Assembly: GCA_948907985.1 (NCBI GenBank)
Contig: CAQWMM010000067.1
Span: 1 to 6,555, forward strand
Direction of reading: 5' to 3'
DNA length: 6,555 bases
Source of the DNA: an uncultured Bacillota bacterium
GTDB taxonomy: Bacteria > Bacillota > Dehalobacteriia > UBA4068 > UBA4997
The notes below the pieces were generated by a model, which was given only the letters and a program-made list of their open reading frames with translations, made no database searches and was not told the origin of the DNA. Both the position numbers and the translations under genes were made by a program. Shown here piece by piece: positions 5,050-6,555 of this stretch (the stretch's first letter is position 1; each line of letters begins with the position of its first letter).

Positions 5050-5092
5050 ATTGTTGACAAAATATTTTATGCAACAGTCTATTTTTTATTTT
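5047..5092 (+). terminator. Intrinsic terminator of the XRE gene
   Basis: TAGATTGTTG (5047-5056) pairs with CAACAGTCTA (5072-5081) around a 15-base loop, with TTTTTTATTTTG after it. The only non-standard pair is a G-U wobble in plus-strand RNA, which would be an A-C mismatch on the minus strand. The TAG stop is the first three bases of the stem. It shields the 3' end of the opposing terminase gene from XRE transcription. Confidence 0.78.
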
Positions 5093-5094
5093 GT

Positions 5095-6222
5095 TCAGCA
5101 AGTTAGGTACCGGCTGCAATTCGCCACGCCCCGGCTCAAATCCTCCCCACAGCGTGAGTGCACCACAATCTGGTAATTCTGGATTAACTGAATACCGTGG
5201 TTCACGCTGTCCCGGCCTTTGCGCGAGGCTTCGGCCTTAATGCCCTCGTCCACAAGTTCAGCAATGCTTTTTGGCTCGGCGCTGTCGCAAACAATCCGCT
5301 GCCCGCCATAGCCCATTTGCTTAATCTGCTCGGCGATAATCTTGTTAGTAACGCCGCCTTGGTACCATTCGTCAAAAATATAAATGCGCTGGGCGGCATT
5401 ATCCACCAGCGCGCACACCAAAGCGTTGGGATCCGCAAAACCAAAGTCCAACCCAAACGCCGCTTTTATCCCGGGCAACGCCCGAACCTCGTCAACCGCA
5501 AAATCTTCATAGATAACATTGCTATAAATCAAGCCCTCGGCAATGCCCCATTCGCCCTCGCCCTCAATGCGATAGCGGCGCGGGTTCTGCCGCTGCATTT
5601 TCGCAAAAACACTGCGGTCAGCCGCGTCCAGCCATTCGTTGCACTGCCAAGTGGTGGTCTTCACAAAGGTATCCTCGTCCGGCGCATCGAAAAAGCGGGC
5701 TTTCAGCCAGTGGGTTCCGCTCCAGGGGTTAAAGGTCAGGGTCAGCTGCTTAAAATAGCCCGCCGGAACCTCGCCGCGAATTGACAAATCCAGCTTATTA
5801 AAATCGTCCTCATTGCTGATTTCATAGGCCTCTTCAATCCACACCCAGCACAAAACGCCTTTATCCACCGAAATGGAGGTGATTTTCAAGCCATCGTCCA
5901 GCCCGCGAAAGAGAATTTTCTGGCCGGTGGTCCGGCGGATTATCTGCATGGGCGAAACCGTGCACTCAAAGCAGCCGTCCAGCCCCAGCCGGTGGATAGC
6001 CCATTTTAAGTCGCTGAAAACCGAATCGCGCAGGGTGTTAGAATAGCGGCGCACACACAAGCCGTTGCTTTCCGGATAGGCCAATAGGCGGTAGATCAGG
6101 TTCAGAGCGGCGGTTTTGCTTTTCTTGCTGGCGCGGCTGCCCTTAACCACCCGATAGCGTTTCCGGGTCTGCCAAAAGTCGGCGTAATTCCTGCCTACCG
6201 CCTCCTGCAAAGATATTTGCAT
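5095..6222 (-). CDS. terL: Phage terminase large subunit (PBSX/SPP1 type), C-terminally truncated
   Basis: This packaging motor subunit combines an ATPase that drives DNA into the prohead with a nuclease that cuts the concatemer. Visible are Walker A-like VVKGSRASKKSKT (25-37), Walker B VWIEEA (127-132, E130/E131), the coupling motif TLTFNP (161-166), and nuclease residues in GLDFGFADP (D259), YIFDEWY (281-287) and CDSAEP (D313, E316). Relatives have about 420-430 residues and end with a H-x-x-D-A-x-R-Y-type segment carrying the last nuclease Asp. This one has 375 and stops in NCSRYLTC, so that segment is gone and metal binding by the nuclease is probably lost. The break coincides with the change to AT-rich cargo DNA. 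The start at 6222 has GGGAG 5-6 bases upstream and is 2 bp after the small subunit stop. Confidence 0.9.
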   Translation of the reverse strand: MQISLQEAVGRNYADFWQTRKRYRVVKGSRASKKSKTAALNLIYRLLAYPESNGLCVRRYSNTLRDSVFSDLKWAIHRLGLDGCFECTVSPMQIIRRTTGQKILFRGLDDGLKITSISVDKGVLCWVWIEEAYEISNEDDFNKLDLSIRGEVPAGYFKQLTLTFNPWSGTHWLKARFFDAPDEDTFVKTTTWQCNEWLDAADRSVFAKMQRQNPRRYRIEGEGEWGIAEGLIYSNVIYEDFAVDEVRALPGIKAAFGLDFGFADPNALVCALVDNAAQRIYIFDEWYQGGVTNKIIAEQIKQMGYGGQRIVCDSAEPKSIAELVDEGIKAEASRKGRDSVNHGIQLIQNYQIVVHSRCGEDLSRGVANCSRYLTC

Positions 6223-6224
6223 AG

Positions 6225-6555
6225 CTACTCCCGCAAGTCGTTCACCAGAACAACCGCCTCGCCGCCCAGATTAATATTATCCTCCGGCTTAAAACCGGCC
6301 CGGTCCAGAATATCCTTGGCCGCCATCAGCCGCACCGATTCACTGCGCGCTTTCAGCAGAGCTATTTCGGTATGAAAAGCTTTAGCCGCCACATCTTTCA
6401 TGCTGTTTTTCAGGGCGAGGCTATACTCCGCCCTAAATTCATCGTTCTTTTTCCAGTTGCAAATTGTCGCCTCGGTAATATGCAGTTTTTCGGCAATTTG
6501 CCGTTGCGTCTGGTTACCGAACACCAGCATTTCAATGCACTTTTTCTGTTTTGAA
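6225..6555 (-). CDS. Phage terminase small subunit (5' end outside window)
   Basis: The frame is open to the right edge: the residues SKQKKCIEMLVFGNQTQRQ precede IAEKLHITEATICNWKKNDE, a helix-turn-helix of the phBC6A51-type small terminase that recognises the packaging site. An ATG at 6530 exists, but the conserved KQKKCIEML helix begins before it, so the real start is beyond the window. The rest is a helical oligomerisation region (SMKDVAAKAFHTEIALLKA, RLMAAKDILDRAGFKPED) and a short acidic tail. About 109 residues are visible, so the gene is nearly complete. The stop is 2 bp from the large-subunit start, as in most phages of this type. Confidence 0.85.
   Translation of the reverse strand, partial: SKQKKCIEMLVFGNQTQRQIAEKLHITEATICNWKKNDEFRAEYSLALKNSMKDVAAKAFHTEIALLKARSESVRLMAAKDILDRAGFKPEDNINLGGEAVVLVNDLRE

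Noticed and set aside
3541..5104. Island as a simple insertion sequence or group I/II intron in terL
   Set aside because: The second half of terL and most of portal do not reappear on the other side, and no transposase, reverse transcriptase, homing nuclease or terminal repeat is visible.

Overview
The window looks like part of an integrated temperate phage (or its remnant) in a Bacillota host, read from the structural module. The tail-less head genes, strong AGGAGG-type ribosome binding sites and the family mix (PBSX/SPP1-type terminase, MuF-type minor head protein, YjcQ, GP20-type scaffold) point to a Gram-positive-type lineage. A Negativicutes gut bacterium is my guess, but nothing in the window settles the genus.

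The backbone is on the minus strand, so the biological order runs from high to low coordinates: small terminase subunit (6555-6225, cut by the window edge), large terminase subunit (6222-5095, missing its C-terminus), MuF minor head protein (3490-1766), two unrecognised small genes (1764-1582 and 1576-1166), a YjcQ-family protein (1137-793), scaffold (699-160), and the start of the major capsid gene (130-1). The portal gene expected between large terminase and MuF is absent except for what looks like its last 16 codons (3540-3490).

Where the end of the terminase gene and nearly all of the portal gene should be, there is about 1.55 kb of AT-rich accessory DNA (about 3545-5100). It carries a divergent pair, an XRE-type regulator on + and a SLOG-family protein on -. 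These are followed by a ribbon-helix-helix protein that starts with TTG and an unrecognised helical 84-aa protein. The cargo has its own promoters, operator-like inverted repeats and terminators, and includes a candidate small RNA on the + strand between the last two genes. The prophage is therefore probably packaging-defective unless the missing functions are supplied elsewhere.

The second accessory feature is the MuF protein itself. Its first ~340 residues are GC-rich phage head protein. Its last ~230 residues are AT-rich and hold an HEAGH zinc-protease motif. This is the layout of phage-borne MuF polymorphic toxins, and the AT-rich small genes just downstream are the natural places to look for immunity.
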